64,000 bases of DNA from Campylobacter lanienae NCTC 13004 (GTDB lineage: Bacteria; Campylobacterota; Campylobacteria; Campylobacterales; Campylobacteraceae), in assembly GCF_002139935.1 (NCBI RefSeq), contig NZ_CP015578.1:1530555-1594554 (forward strand), written 5' to 3'. Position 1 is the stretch's first letter; every line of letters begins with the position of its first letter. The notes beneath the pieces were generated by a model. That model was given only the letters and a program-made list of their open reading frames with translations, was not told the origin of the DNA and did no database searches. The position numbers and the translations under genes were made by a program. This document shows, piece by piece, positions 25,964 through 34,990 of this stretch.

Positions 25964-26584
25964 GTGAAATTTCGAGATTATATTAAAACTATTGAAAATT
26001 TTAAAAATATTGAAAATATTAAAAGCATCGAAAATATTGAAATAGATTCTAAATCTAGACTATACAAACACTACACAGAACACGATTCTGGCACTATCAG
26101 CGCATATCGCAGCGAAAATACTAAAACTAAAAATCAAGAAAATAATAAGAAATTAAAAAATTATTTGTTAGCCAACGGCTACGCTGTAACACAAATACAA
26201 GGGACTTATGAAGCAACCACACCGAGTGGTGATCAAAAAACTGTTAAAGAAATGTCGTTCATAGTTATAGATATTAACGATACAGGTAAATTAAAACAGG
26301 ATCTAATAAATGCGGGCAAAAAGTTCAATCAAGAAGCTATAACATTTTCCACTAAAAGTGGAGATTATTATTTGATAATGTGCGATGAAAGTGAAATCAA
26401 ATTAGGCAGCCCTATGTTTGGAAAAGATGGTAAAACAATTTCTAAAATTAGCGGTAGACCTTTTATTTTCAATGAATGTAAAGAGATAGATAATCATACT
26501 TATAATGATACTTTAGATAATTATAACCCTTTAATTCTAAGATATTATATTAAAAATAATTTTAATAACTTAGATTTGATATGA
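25964..26584 (+). CDS. Hypothetical protein (206 aa)
   Basis: GTG start with an AAAGGAG site. The first ~30 residues form a lysine-rich repeat of the pattern KNIENIKSIENIE; the body (about 45-185) looks like one alpha/beta domain with TISAYRSENTKTKNQENNKK, LLANGYAVTQIQGTYE and EMSFIVIDINDTG. The motif order loosely recalls DUF3293-type proteins, but I cannot confirm that. It stands alone between a transposase relic and a restriction-enzyme relic, and its 3' end overlaps the latter on the opposite strand. Function unknown. Confidence 0.65.
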   Translation: MKFRDYIKTIENFKNIENIKSIENIEIDSKSRLYKHYTEHDSGTISAYRSENTKTKNQENNKKLKNYLLANGYAVTQIQGTYEATTPSGDQKTVKEMSFIVIDINDTGKLKQDLINAGKKFNQEAITFSTKSGDYYLIMCDESEIKLGSPMFGKDGKTISKISGRPFIFNECKEIDNHTYNDTLDNYNPLILRYYIKNNFNNLDLI

Positions 26585-26660
26585 GCTCAAATTTTGTCCC
26601 TTTGGCTCTTTCATCTTTGCTTTTGGCTCTAAATTTCGCTAATAAATCTTTAAATTCCAT
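26562..26660 (-). pseudogene. N-terminal relic of a type ISP-like restriction enzyme
   Basis: A frame of 32 codons starts MEFKDLLAKFRAKSKDERAK after an AAGGA site and continues GTKFELI before stopping. This closely resembles the extreme N-terminus of large helicase-containing type ISP restriction-modification proteins (LLxKFR...KGTKFE). Nothing of the remaining enzyme is present, so this is the stub left after a deletion. Confidence 0.5.
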
Positions 26661-26672
26661 CTTTTTCCTTTT

Positions 26673-27308
26673 TTATCTCTGCTCTGTTCCATCAAGCAAC
26701 GGGACAAATACACACTCATCTAAAATTTGGCTGATGATTTGGCCATTTGATTTTTTATATTGTGTGATATATTGTTTATTATCCTTAGCTACTGGCGCAA
26801 CTAAAATTCCATCATCTTTAAGCTGATCAAATAGCCTATCAGGCACACTTTGGCAAAAGCAACTAAGTATAATCCTATCATAAGGCGCATAGCTTCGCCA
26901 ACCTAAATTCCCATCATCAAATCGTATAAATACATTATTTATCCCTAAATTTTTCATCAAAGATTTAGCCGAATTTGCCAACGCCTCGATCCTCTCCACA
27001 CTAAAAACACGCCTTGCTATCTTAGCCAAAATCGCTGCTTGATATCCGCTACCGCAGCCAATCTCTAATATATTATCGCAATTTTCAGCTTTTAACGCCA
27101 TTGTCATTTTCGCCACAGTTAGAGGTGAGCTAATCCATTGATTACCACCAATAGGATGAGCATCAAGCTTAAAAGCATTTATCGATACTGGCACAAAAGG
27201 CGTCCTAGGCGTATTGCTAAACGCATTATAAACCATCGGACTAAGCTCTACTAAGTTAGCAATCTCATCGCTCATTGTTTGGCATTTTACTCTTTCTAAA
27301 TTATCCAT
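26673..27308 (-). CDS. pcm: Protein-L-isoaspartate O-methyltransferase
   Basis: A 211-residue cytoplasmic repair enzyme that methylates isoaspartyl residues in aged proteins. The SAM-binding motif is ILEIGCGSGYQAAILAKI (about 77-94), preceded by the family hallmark TVAKMTMAL region and the WISSPLT segment. Length is normal. It overlaps the upstream nitrilase-family gene by 8 bases and so belongs to a short minus-strand operon with it and nrdB. Confidence 0.92.
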   Translation of the reverse strand: MDNLERVKCQTMSDEIANLVELSPMVYNAFSNTPRTPFVPVSINAFKLDAHPIGGNQWISSPLTVAKMTMALKAENCDNILEIGCGSGYQAAILAKIARRVFSVERIEALANSAKSLMKNLGINNVFIRFDDGNLGWRSYAPYDRIILSCFCQSVPDRLFDQLKDDGILVAPVAKDNKQYITQYKKSNGQIISQILDECVFVPLLDGTEQR

Positions 27309-27963
27309 AATTTATCCAATTTTTAAATTTATCTATCAAATTTATATCAAATTTCATATTTTCGCCTCTTTTGCCACTGGGCGTAAATATGGATCTGAAT
27401 TTCAAATCCATATCGCTACACGCAACGACATAGGCTCTATTTTGTAAGGCTAAGGCCTCGCAAAGCACCATATAATCACGCTTTCTACCCTTACCCCACA
27501 TAGCAGGAACCAAGATAATTTCAGCCCCCATCAATCTAGTCCAAAGCTCTATAAAACGCAGCTCAAAGCAGATTAAAACCCCTATTTTAACCCCATTGAT
27601 ATGGTGAATTTTAATATCATTTAAATTCCCTTTTAGTGTGATTTTATCTTCGTTATTTGGTTTAAAAAGCTTATATTTATTTTGCTTAAACTCCGCCCCT
27701 TTAGAGCTTAAGCAAATAAACTCATTATATCCATTATAAATTCTACTAAATCCAAGATAAGCCCCATTTTTTAAAGAGCTGATTAAATTCCGCTCCAAAT
27801 CACGCTCAAATTCACCCCCAAGGCTCTCATATCCACTCACACAAAGCTCAGAGCAAAGTGCTAAATCTCCGCTATCTAAAGAGCCAGCCAAGCTACACAA
27901 CTCACTAGCTCTATTGATCGCTCCAATGGAATTTAGATTATAAGCTATGAGATTAGAAATCAT
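27301..27963 (-). CDS. Carbon-nitrogen hydrolase (nitrilase family)
   Basis: About 220 residues. The nitrilase-fold triad is visible: Glu in CSELCVSGYE, Lys in KYKLFKPN, and Cys in IGVLICFELRF. Such enzymes hydrolyse amides or nitriles; in this genus the substrate is unknown to me. ATG 27963 was chosen over an in-frame TTG three bases upstream. It overlaps nrdB by 11 bases and pcm by 8, so it is co-transcribed with both. Confidence 0.82.
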   Translation of the reverse strand: MISNLIAYNLNSIGAINRASELCSLAGSLDSGDLALCSELCVSGYESLGGEFERDLERNLISSLKNGAYLGFSRIYNGYNEFICLSSKGAEFKQNKYKLFKPNNEDKITLKGNLNDIKIHHINGVKIGVLICFELRFIELWTRLMGAEIILVPAMWGKGRKRDYMVLCEALALQNRAYVVACSDMDLKFRSIFTPSGKRGENMKFDINLIDKFKNWINYG

Positions 27964-28975
27964 CAAAGCTTAGGCTACCTTTGCTATAATTTGTAACCTT
28001 GCTTTCAAAGAAATTTGATTTTTGGTCATTAAATTTAGCAAAATCATCAACCCATTTTATCGGATGAGCGACATTATATATTCTCTTTAAGCCTATTGAA
28101 GTTAGCCTATCATCAACTAGATATTTGATATATTGATCTATTATATCATCTGTAAAGCCCATTATCTGATTTTGTGTGATATATTTTCCCCACTCTATCT
28201 CTAGCTCTCCAGCCTTTTGAAACATCTCATAAATTTTAGCTTCAATCTCATTTGTAAATAGATCCGGACGCTCCTTGCGAACTGAGTTTATCATATTTTG
28301 AAATAATAGCAAATGAGTTATCTCATCTCTTTGGATAAATCTTATCATTTGAGCGCTTCCAAGCATCTTTCCAGCCCTTGCTAGCGCATAAATTGCTGTA
28401 AATCCACTATAGAAATATACCCCTTCTAGAATTTGATTTGCCACCATAGCTAGAAGCAGTTTCTCATCAGTCACCTCTCCGGCTAACTCTTCATAAACAC
28501 TTGAAATATAATCATTTTTACGCCTTAAAACCTCATCATGCTTCTCCATCTCATAGATTAAATCTGTATTATCACAGATCGCTTCTACCATCACAGCATA
28601 GCTTTTAGAGTGATTTGCCTCTTCATAGGCTTGACGAGCCAAAACCGCATTTATCTCAGGAGCAGTTATATATGGATTGATATTATCAGCTAGGTTATTT
28701 GTCTGAAAACTATCCATAGATATAAGCTGACTCCACACTAGATCATACATACGCTTTTCAGCTGCTGTGAGATTACAAGCATAGTCCCGCACATCATCAG
28801 TAGTATCAACCTCTTTTGGAAACCAAGTATTTGCCTCCATAAGATCCCAAAGTTTAAGCGCCCAAGTATATTTGGCCTTTGTGAAATTCAAAATTCCATG
28901 CGGATTGCCATTAAAAACCTTACGATCACTTAGCGTCTCATTGGAAGCTGGATTATATATCTTTTTTCTATGCAT
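27953..28975 (-). CDS. nrdB: Ribonucleotide reductase class Ia, beta subunit
   Basis: A 340-residue radical-generating subunit. The metal-binding pattern is intact: Asp/Glu in QLISMDSFQ, EEANHSKSY (EExxH) and, further on, EITHLLLFQN (ExxH); the radical Tyr region follows the first cluster. The C-terminus ends SFDDF, the tail that docks to NrdA. The alpha subunit gene, nrdA, is in the same window but 32 kb away and on the other strand. nrdB heads an operon with the nitrilase and pcm genes. Confidence 0.95.
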   Translation of the reverse strand: MHRKKIYNPASNETLSDRKVFNGNPHGILNFTKAKYTWALKLWDLMEANTWFPKEVDTTDDVRDYACNLTAAEKRMYDLVWSQLISMDSFQTNNLADNINPYITAPEINAVLARQAYEEANHSKSYAVMVEAICDNTDLIYEMEKHDEVLRRKNDYISSVYEELAGEVTDEKLLLAMVANQILEGVYFYSGFTAIYALARAGKMLGSAQMIRFIQRDEITHLLLFQNMINSVRKERPDLFTNEIEAKIYEMFQKAGELEIEWGKYITQNQIMGFTDDIIDQYIKYLVDDRLTSIGLKRIYNVAHPIKWVDDFAKFNDQKSNFFESKVTNYSKGSLSFDDF

Positions 28976-29001
28976 TTTTATCCTTTATTTAAATTTATAA
29001 A

Positions 29002-30366
29002 TTAATCATACTCTTTAGCCCTAGCCCTGATATCATCAAAGCTAAATTTGCGTAAAATTTCGCCATCTTTAAATACCTTAGTTAGCCAATTTTGCCTACC
29101 ATTTAGCTCATCAAATCTTATAGTTTTATATAGGTCATTCTCTTTAATGAGTGCTAAGCGACCTGATTTTGAGCGTTTTTTGGGATCTGTAACTGGATCT
29201 TTATATACATCTCTCCACTTTATCCCATCGCTACTTACGGCATTTACCTTCATAGCAAACCTTAGAGTATCTCTATTTAAGTGTTGAAGCAACGCCCCGC
29301 CCATACCAAAGACAATATTATCGCTACTAATTTTTCTAAATTTAAGCTCATTTAAGATATCTTCTATACTTTGTGGATTTATCCCATCGCCATATATAAG
29401 CCTTATATGATCTGGCAAGATCTTATAGCCTTTGGAATTTATACTATATCCTGCTAGGCTCATCATCTTCTCTATACACTCACTAGCCATTGTCACAGGA
29501 TTGCCACTATCTGGGCGAAGCACCACCTTGCCACCTAGCTTTTTAACCTTATCAAAGAGTTTTCCCCACAAATCAATAGCATTTAAGGTATCATAACTAT
29601 CAATCACGCAAGCAAAAGTCCCATCGCCGTAGCTTTGTACCATATTCTCATAAGCTTGAAATTCCCCATCCTTGCCCCATGAAGTCATCGTGCTATGCTC
29701 GCTAGCTGGTATGCTAAATGCCGCCATATCCGCACCATAATATTTTTTGGCAAATAGTGCGCCTGTGATGGTATCAGAGCCTTTGAAATTCACCATATGA
29801 GCGCTCCCACCAATACCGGCACTCTCAAAGCTACTAACCCCCCTAGCACCAAAATCATGTAAGGCAAAATCGATATTTTCAGGTGTTCCGCTCTCTTTTA
29901 AAAAGTGTAAGATATTTTGCTTACAAAAGTAGCTATTAGTAGCTACGGCCACAGGATACCAAATCGATCGCAAAATCGCCGTCTCAAAATACCCCACAAG
30001 CCACGCTAAATTCGGATCTGTATTTTTAATCTGTAAAAGGACATTTTCAGTTTGTATAATGCTACCTTCGGCCACCGCCTCTATCTCCAAAGGCAAAACC
30101 CCACCATGATGCTCTACTATATATTTCCAGCCATCTTTATTAAATTTCATCCCATGTGCTTTGATAAACTCATCAGCCTCATCTATATCATCGTAGCTTA
30201 TCTTTTGGCTTAGATATTCCATCAAAAATATCTGTAATCCATAAAATAACAAGCGATTCCACCGCCCACCACGAGACTCAATATATGAGCTTATAAATTT
30301 AATATCTTTTGGGTATTGTAAATAGTGTGAAATTTTGTAACTATCGGTATTTAGTATCGGATTCAT
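29002..30366 (-). CDS. nadV: Nicotinamide phosphoribosyltransferase
   Basis: A 454-residue NAMPT/NadV-type enzyme that makes nicotinamide mononucleotide from nicotinamide and PRPP, a salvage route to NAD. Family blocks include NTDSYKISHYLQYP at the N-terminus, ALHDFGARGVSSFESAG, IPASEHSTMTSWG and VVLRPDSGNP with VFGMGGALLQ later. Length is normal. It starts 90 bases from the divergent kinase gene and precedes nrdB by 26 bases, so it may be co-transcribed with the nrdB operon. Confidence 0.93.
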   Translation of the reverse strand: MNPILNTDSYKISHYLQYPKDIKFISSYIESRGGRWNRLLFYGLQIFLMEYLSQKISYDDIDEADEFIKAHGMKFNKDGWKYIVEHHGGVLPLEIEAVAEGSIIQTENVLLQIKNTDPNLAWLVGYFETAILRSIWYPVAVATNSYFCKQNILHFLKESGTPENIDFALHDFGARGVSSFESAGIGGSAHMVNFKGSDTITGALFAKKYYGADMAAFSIPASEHSTMTSWGKDGEFQAYENMVQSYGDGTFACVIDSYDTLNAIDLWGKLFDKVKKLGGKVVLRPDSGNPVTMASECIEKMMSLAGYSINSKGYKILPDHIRLIYGDGINPQSIEDILNELKFRKISSDNIVFGMGGALLQHLNRDTLRFAMKVNAVSSDGIKWRDVYKDPVTDPKKRSKSGRLALIKENDLYKTIRFDELNGRQNWLTKVFKDGEILRKFSFDDIRARAKEYD

Positions 30367-30456
30367 ATCTACTCTTTTGTGAAATTTGGCCTGTATTTTA
30401 TCAAATTTATTTTAATTTTAGATATAATCAAGCCAAATTCAAACCAAAGGTAATCA

Positions 30457-30975
30457 ATGAAAATAGTATATACTAAATCTCAGCTTTTTAATGAGTTAAA
30501 TCAAATTTGCCAAGAGATTCTAAAAAGCAAATCCTGCCTAATAATCGCCATCACAGGACTAAGCGGAAGCGGCAAAAGCACCCTTGGCAAATTCATAAGA
30601 AAAGAAGGTTTTGGCGACTTTAAGCCCTATCAAATCGCCGTTATCGATGATAATGTAATGAGCCTTAATCTCTTTTTGATACGGCCCAAAATACGCCATA
30701 CCCCCCCCCCATCTAATCCAGTAGATAATCTCAAGCCCTTTTTTAAATTCCTTCCATCATATATCAAATTAATTTTTTATATCAATGCCAACGCAACTAG
30801 AGTTAACTTTGCTGATATATTAATCACTCTTAAAATAGATGAAACCCAACGCATAAATCAGCTAAATCAGCGAGAGAGCGATCCAAAGCTTATAAAATCC
30901 CTTATAAACTCAAAATTAAATATCGATATATCATCAACCTATCAAATTTGCTTTAATAATTCACTAAATAATTAA
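30457..30975 (+). CDS. P-loop kinase-like protein with in-frame C10 tract
   Basis: A 172-residue P-loop NTPase with Walker A GLSGSGKST (about 34-42) and a Walker B-like segment YQIAVIDDNVMSLNLF. It resembles small-molecule kinases such as uridine or adenylylsulfate kinases in size and motif order, but the substrate is unknown. A C10 run at 30701-30710 codes for Pro-Pro-Pro; one base more or fewer would truncate the protein at about half length. As read it is in frame (ON). A decayed paralogue lies at 1642. The gene stands alone, diverges from nadV, and overlaps pgpA tail to tail by 12 bases. Confidence 0.75.
   Translation: MKIVYTKSQLFNELNQICQEILKSKSCLIIAITGLSGSGKSTLGKFIRKEGFGDFKPYQIAVIDDNVMSLNLFLIRPKIRHTPPPSNPVDNLKPFFKFLPSYIKLIFYINANATRVNFADILITLKIDETQRINQLNQRESDPKLIKSLINSKLNIDISSTYQICFNNSLNN
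30701..30710 (+). repeat. C10 slippage tract in kinase gene
   Basis: Ten C in the coding strand within codons ACC CCC CCC CCA. Length changes not divisible by three would switch the gene OFF. The paralogue at 1642 has an interrupted version of the tract plus a frameshift at the same place. Confidence 0.9.
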
Positions 30976-31464
30976 ACCAAATTTAACCAAAATAGCCACA
31001 ACTGCAGCGGTGATAAGCCCAGCAAATCCCCCCGCTACCATATCATCACTCATTACACCAAGGCCGCCTTTGAGATTGCGATCTAGCCTACCAATGATAC
31101 TAGGCTTAGTAATATCTAAAATTCGAAAAAAGACAAAAGCCAAAATCACACTAACCCATCCAAATTTATCCACCCCAAACTGCTCCCAGCTAGATAAAGC
31201 TATAGATATTGCCACCCACACACCAGCAACCTCATCAATGACTATAGAGCTATCATCGTGTGTGCCACTTTTAGCCTCATAAGAGTCAATCACGCTAATA
31301 CTAGCCAAAAATAGCAATATACTAGCCATAAATAGCGTCTCAAGCCCGATATAATAATATATCGCCACGCCTGCTATACTCCCAGCCAAGCTACCCCAAG
31401 TCCCAGGTGCTGGCCTTAGCAATCCAGAGTAAAAAAATGTTACAAATAGCTTTTGCATTTTCAT
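30964..31464 (-). CDS. pgpA: Phosphatidylglycerophosphatase A
   Basis: A 166-residue inner-membrane enzyme that dephosphorylates phosphatidylglycerol phosphate. Signature segments are FYSGLLRPAPGTWGSLAG (near 12-29), the acidic active-site helix DDSSIVIDEVAGVWVA, and the closing LDRNLKGGLGVMSDDMVAGG. Three to four membrane helices. It ends the ispDF operon, 2 bases after the ATP-sulfurylase-like gene, the same order as known in C. jejuni. Confidence 0.93.
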   Translation of the reverse strand: MKMQKLFVTFFYSGLLRPAPGTWGSLAGSIAGVAIYYYIGLETLFMASILLFLASISVIDSYEAKSGTHDDSSIVIDEVAGVWVAISIALSSWEQFGVDKFGWVSVILAFVFFRILDITKPSIIGRLDRNLKGGLGVMSDDMVAGGFAGLITAAVVAILVKFGLII

Positions 31465-31466
31465 CC

Positions 31467-32645
31467 TTATGTAAGCGAAGTAGTCTGATATAAACCCATT
31501 AAATCTAGATAAAAATCATTTTGAGTGCGATCTTCTAATAACCCAACATTAGGGAATAGATCATTACAAATTTTTTGGAAATTTTCAAATCTATTTGGAA
31601 ATAGCGTGCTTAATATCATAGCTGAAATCTCCTTTCGCATTAAAATCGCAGGCGGCAAAATCCCACTAAATAAAAGCTCTTTTAGGGTATCGGATTTATA
31701 CTTGATATGATGGTGCTGACCATGCGGACAAGTCTTGATACTCACAATCGTTCTACACTGATTACAATAGACCAATTCAGGCATAACTATAAGCTCTATA
31801 TCCAAATTTTTTGTTACACTATCTAAGATTGTATTTGGTTGATTATGATCATAAAACATTCCGATACCGCCGTGATTTTGCCCTACTACTAACTTCGTCG
31901 CACCAAAGTTATAAGCGGCTAAGCACTCCAAAACTGGATTTATATGATTGCTAAATAGATAGGTATTTTCAAAAGGCACTATAACCACACGCTCATTAGG
32001 CAAGAAATTGCTTACGAAATATTCTAAGGTTTTTAGCCTTAATTTAAAATCCAAATTTCGTCTATTTTCAAGGGTACAAATCAAAAAAATTATAGTGATA
32101 TCAGCCTTATCAATAGTCATTCTCACTAGCCTTTCATGAAGTCTGTGGAATGGATCAGCTGTGAGCATTAGGGCGGTTACTTTTTGATAATTATTTTCCT
32201 TTATTCTATTTAGAACATTTTCTTTAATCTTAGCTAAATTATTATCATAAATTTCAAATTCGCCGCTAACTGCGTATTTACCTGTTTTATTATCTTCATC
32301 AAGTTCAATCTCTCTAGCAGCAAATATGCTATTATGCGGATTTTCAAGCTTATAAACAGATGAGACTATCATATGCCCTACTATATTGCCATTTAGAGCA
32401 AATTCTAGCTTTTGACCTTGCTCTATAGATCTAATTATAGCTTGATTTCGCCTACCAAATGGAGCAAAGGTATAAGCATATGGCATAGGCTCACCTCTGA
32501 AATATCCAGTTTGATAGACGCTTTTGGCCTCACTAGCGTCCATTAGTCTTTTAAATTTGCCTAGAATTTGATTTTTGATTAGGCATAGTGTGCCGTATGT
32601 GTCTTGATTGATATTTATTACATTATTTTTGTCTATAGATATCAT
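31467..32645 (-). CDS. ATP-sulfurylase-like protein
   Basis: About 392 residues of the sulfate adenylyltransferase family. The nucleotide-binding motifs are changed but visible: MLTADPFHRLHERLVR (compare the QxRNxxHxxH pattern), VVGQNHGGIGMFYD and a PELVYCNQCRTIVS zinc-ribbon-like segment with a second pair at CPHGQHHH. It lies between a response-regulator-like gene and pgpA, an arrangement kept in C. jejuni. No other sulfate-assimilation gene is seen here, so its true nucleotidyl substrate is uncertain. ATG 32645 was chosen; an in-frame upstream start at 32687 would overlap the previous gene more deeply. Confidence 0.75.
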   Translation of the reverse strand: MISIDKNNVININQDTYGTLCLIKNQILGKFKRLMDASEAKSVYQTGYFRGEPMPYAYTFAPFGRRNQAIIRSIEQGQKLEFALNGNIVGHMIVSSVYKLENPHNSIFAAREIELDEDNKTGKYAVSGEFEIYDNNLAKIKENVLNRIKENNYQKVTALMLTADPFHRLHERLVRMTIDKADITIIFLICTLENRRNLDFKLRLKTLEYFVSNFLPNERVVIVPFENTYLFSNHINPVLECLAAYNFGATKLVVGQNHGGIGMFYDHNQPNTILDSVTKNLDIELIVMPELVYCNQCRTIVSIKTCPHGQHHHIKYKSDTLKELLFSGILPPAILMRKEISAMILSTLFPNRFENFQKICNDLFPNVGLLEDRTQNDFYLDLMGLYQTTSLT

Positions 32646-33495
32646 GCTTTTTTCTTCTTTCCCATATTGATTTGCGTGATATTCCAAGCTTTTTGGAAAT
32701 TTCAGTATCTGGCAATATATCTTGATACAATAAAATCATCTGTTTAACATACTCATCAATAGATAAAATATCAGTCATAGTAGTGGTACGAGAGTGATTT
32801 AATACCATAAAATTATATCCGGTATGCTCATTTTTGCTATGGATAATAGTAGGCACACTACGCAAACAATCTAATAGTTCTTCCCCTGCTTCTAAACTCA
32901 ACTCATCTATATTTCTAACATATATAAAGCTCTTTGGCAATAAATCCTTGATATCAAATAAGGTCTTAGCATCTACTATTTTACAATTCAATCCGCTATC
33001 TTGAGCATAAGCAAAGACAAATCCATCGCTAATTTGAATTTTACTAGAGCTAATAATCAATGGTAGCTTAATCTTTTTGAGATCTAAATTTGAAGGCTTA
33101 TAGCTTAGCATGGCTGATTCTAGCATAATGCGGTAAGTTTCATTTAAGGTCTCATATCGCTTAAAAGACTCAAAAAATTTAATCTTTCTAATAAGCTCTT
33201 CTATCATAAATGGCTTTTGGATATAATCACTCACCCCAGCTTTAATAGGATTTAGCACGGTATCAGAGCTAATGTAGCTAATTAATAAAATTATAATTGA
33301 ATTTTTATGATTTTGTATAACTTTGTAAAATTCATTAGCCCCAAAGCTAGTAGAGAGCAAAACTACATCATATTTATCATCCCTTAAAGCCTCAAATGTA
33401 TGAGTAGCAATCTCACAGCTATAGCCAAATTCAGATAACTTGCTAGCGATACTTTGAGCTAGGTAAATTTCATTTTCTACTATTAAAACTCTCAT
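32623..33495 (-). CDS. Atypical NtrC-like response regulator (pseudo-receiver)
   Basis: A 290-residue protein with an N-terminal receiver-like domain (about 1-115), a divergent middle and a C-terminal Fis-type HTH (DTEISKKLGISRKSIWERRK). In the receiver the acidic pocket (VENE) and the conserved Lys (IQKPF) are kept, but the phospho-acceptor position reads VVLLSTSF, with Ser where Asp is expected. The middle retains a Walker B-like strand (SFIYVRNIDELSLEAGEEL) but no Walker A, so it looks like a degenerate sigma54-activator ATPase domain. It overlaps ispDF by ATGA and the next gene by 23 bases. Confidence 0.8.
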   Translation of the reverse strand: MRVLIVENEIYLAQSIASKLSEFGYSCEIATHTFEALRDDKYDVVLLSTSFGANEFYKVIQNHKNSIIILLISYISSDTVLNPIKAGVSDYIQKPFMIEELIRKIKFFESFKRYETLNETYRIMLESAMLSYKPSNLDLKKIKLPLIISSSKIQISDGFVFAYAQDSGLNCKIVDAKTLFDIKDLLPKSFIYVRNIDELSLEAGEELLDCLRSVPTIIHSKNEHTGYNFMVLNHSRTTTMTDILSIDEYVKQMILLYQDILPDTEISKKLGISRKSIWERRKKHDIYRQK

Positions 33496-34607
33496 ATCCT
33501 AGTCCAATCAAAATATTTTAAATTCGCATTTGCTATCACAGCTACCCCTTCGCTACGCCCTGTAAAGCCTAATTTCTCGCTTGTTGTGGCTTTGATATTT
33601 ACTCTAAATCTATTTATACCCATCACGCTTGCTAAGGTTTGAGCCATCTCATCTTTATATGGAGAGATTTTAGGCTTTTCACAAATGATAGTCAAATCCA
33701 CATTTACAATCTCAAATCCAATAGAACGGATGAAATCCACACTCCTTTCAAGCAAAATTTTAGAGTCAATGCCTTTAAATTTCATATCATTATCAGGAAA
33801 CAACTGCCCAATATCAGGCGCGCTAGCCGCCCCTAAGATCGCATCACAAAGTGCGTGTATAGCTACATCGCCATCGCTATGAGCCTTAAAAGCTCTATCA
33901 AATTCTATCTTCACACCGCCTAAATTCAGATGATCACCATCGCAAAAGGCATGGACATCAAAGCCATTACCACAAAATATATCAGATGAAGGTGGATCAA
34001 GATTTATAAGCTTCAAATCATCTTTATATGTTAGTTTTCTAGCTCTCTCATCACCAGCAATATACCATACCTTACCACAGGTAGCAGCGATAGCCGAGCT
34101 ATCATCTGTGTAAATTTTGTCGCTATTTAAAGCCTTTTTTAATACCGCAGTTTTGGAGAGTTGTGGGGTTTGAATTCGCTTTAATTCATCTCTATTTATA
34201 TACTCACTACCATAAGCAACTGTGTCGCTGACTTTTAGAACTGGCACAATACAATCAGCCAAATTCGCATCATCTATCAACCGCTTTATCAGAGCTTGGC
34301 TTATATCCACTCTAGCTATATCACTTACCATAACATAATCGCTATTTATATGATTAAGAGCGTTTTTAAGGCTCTCTTGTCTAGTGGCGCCACCTTGGAC
34401 GAATTTTATATTAGTAGCGAATTTAGACATATATTCGCACTCATTACTAACTACAATAATCTCTTTAAAATTATAATTTGAGCTTATATTTCTAGTCGCT
34501 TTTAGCCACAATGGGATATCACCGGTGCGTAGCCACTGCTTTTTAACAGGCAATCCAAACCTTGTAGAGCTTCCCGCACCTAGCATTATTAAAGATATAT
34601 CAATCAA
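33492..34607 (-). CDS. ispDF: Bifunctional IspD/IspF enzyme
   Basis: A 371-residue fusion of two MEP-pathway enzymes. The N-terminal half is the cytidylyltransferase IspD (LGAGSSTRFGLPVKKQWL; HINSDYVMVSDIAR); the C-terminal ~155 residues are the cyclodiphosphate synthase IspF (GNGFDVHAF, LGGVKI, AHSDGDVAIHALCDAILGA, ATTSEKLGFTGR). The fusion is normal for Campylobacter and Helicobacter. The start is probably TTG at 34607, after AGGAT. First gene of the operon with the regulator, ATP-sulfurylase-like and pgpA genes. Confidence 0.95.
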   Translation of the reverse strand: MIDISLIMLGAGSSTRFGLPVKKQWLRTGDIPLWLKATRNISSNYNFKEIIVVSNECEYMSKFATNIKFVQGGATRQESLKNALNHINSDYVMVSDIARVDISQALIKRLIDDANLADCIVPVLKVSDTVAYGSEYINRDELKRIQTPQLSKTAVLKKALNSDKIYTDDSSAIAATCGKVWYIAGDERARKLTYKDDLKLINLDPPSSDIFCGNGFDVHAFCDGDHLNLGGVKIEFDRAFKAHSDGDVAIHALCDAILGAASAPDIGQLFPDNDMKFKGIDSKILLERSVDFIRSIGFEIVNVDLTIICEKPKISPYKDEMAQTLASVMGINRFRVNIKATTSEKLGFTGRSEGVAVIANANLKYFDWTRI

Positions 34608-34990
34608 AATAGATCCTAAATTTAAAATTATGTTACGAAATTATACATAGTTTTTAATTTCATTTGACTGAAATTAACAGAAATTTTAATCCAAATTTGG
34701 CTAGTTAATTACCAAATTATAGATATTTTAATCAAATATAAACCAAATTTACTTACAAAAGCCACTTAAAAACTATATTTAAGATATATTAAATTTAAGC
34801 TTTTTAATGTGTAATCTCTACTCAACAATATTATAAAAGCTAAATTTGTAACACAAATAGCTCAAAATAGTCTAAATTTAATGAAAAAATTATATAAATC
34901 AAATTTAAATGAATAAATTATTTAAGAGTTGTTTTGTATTTAATTAAATATTGTAGAATTCACTTTTAAACGCTTAAAAAAGGATAATAA
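34608..34990. other. AT-rich intergenic region before thiC
   Basis: About 380 bases without a gene between the divergent ispDF and thiC. It is extremely AT-rich. A TAGAAT box at ~34957 is a plausible thiC -10. I looked for the CTGAGA core of a thiamine pyrophosphate riboswitch and did not find it. Confidence 0.6.

Noticed and set aside
34608..34990. Possible thiamine pyrophosphate riboswitch before thiC
   Set aside because: The CTGAGA core and paired helices expected of the element are absent; the region is simply AT-rich.
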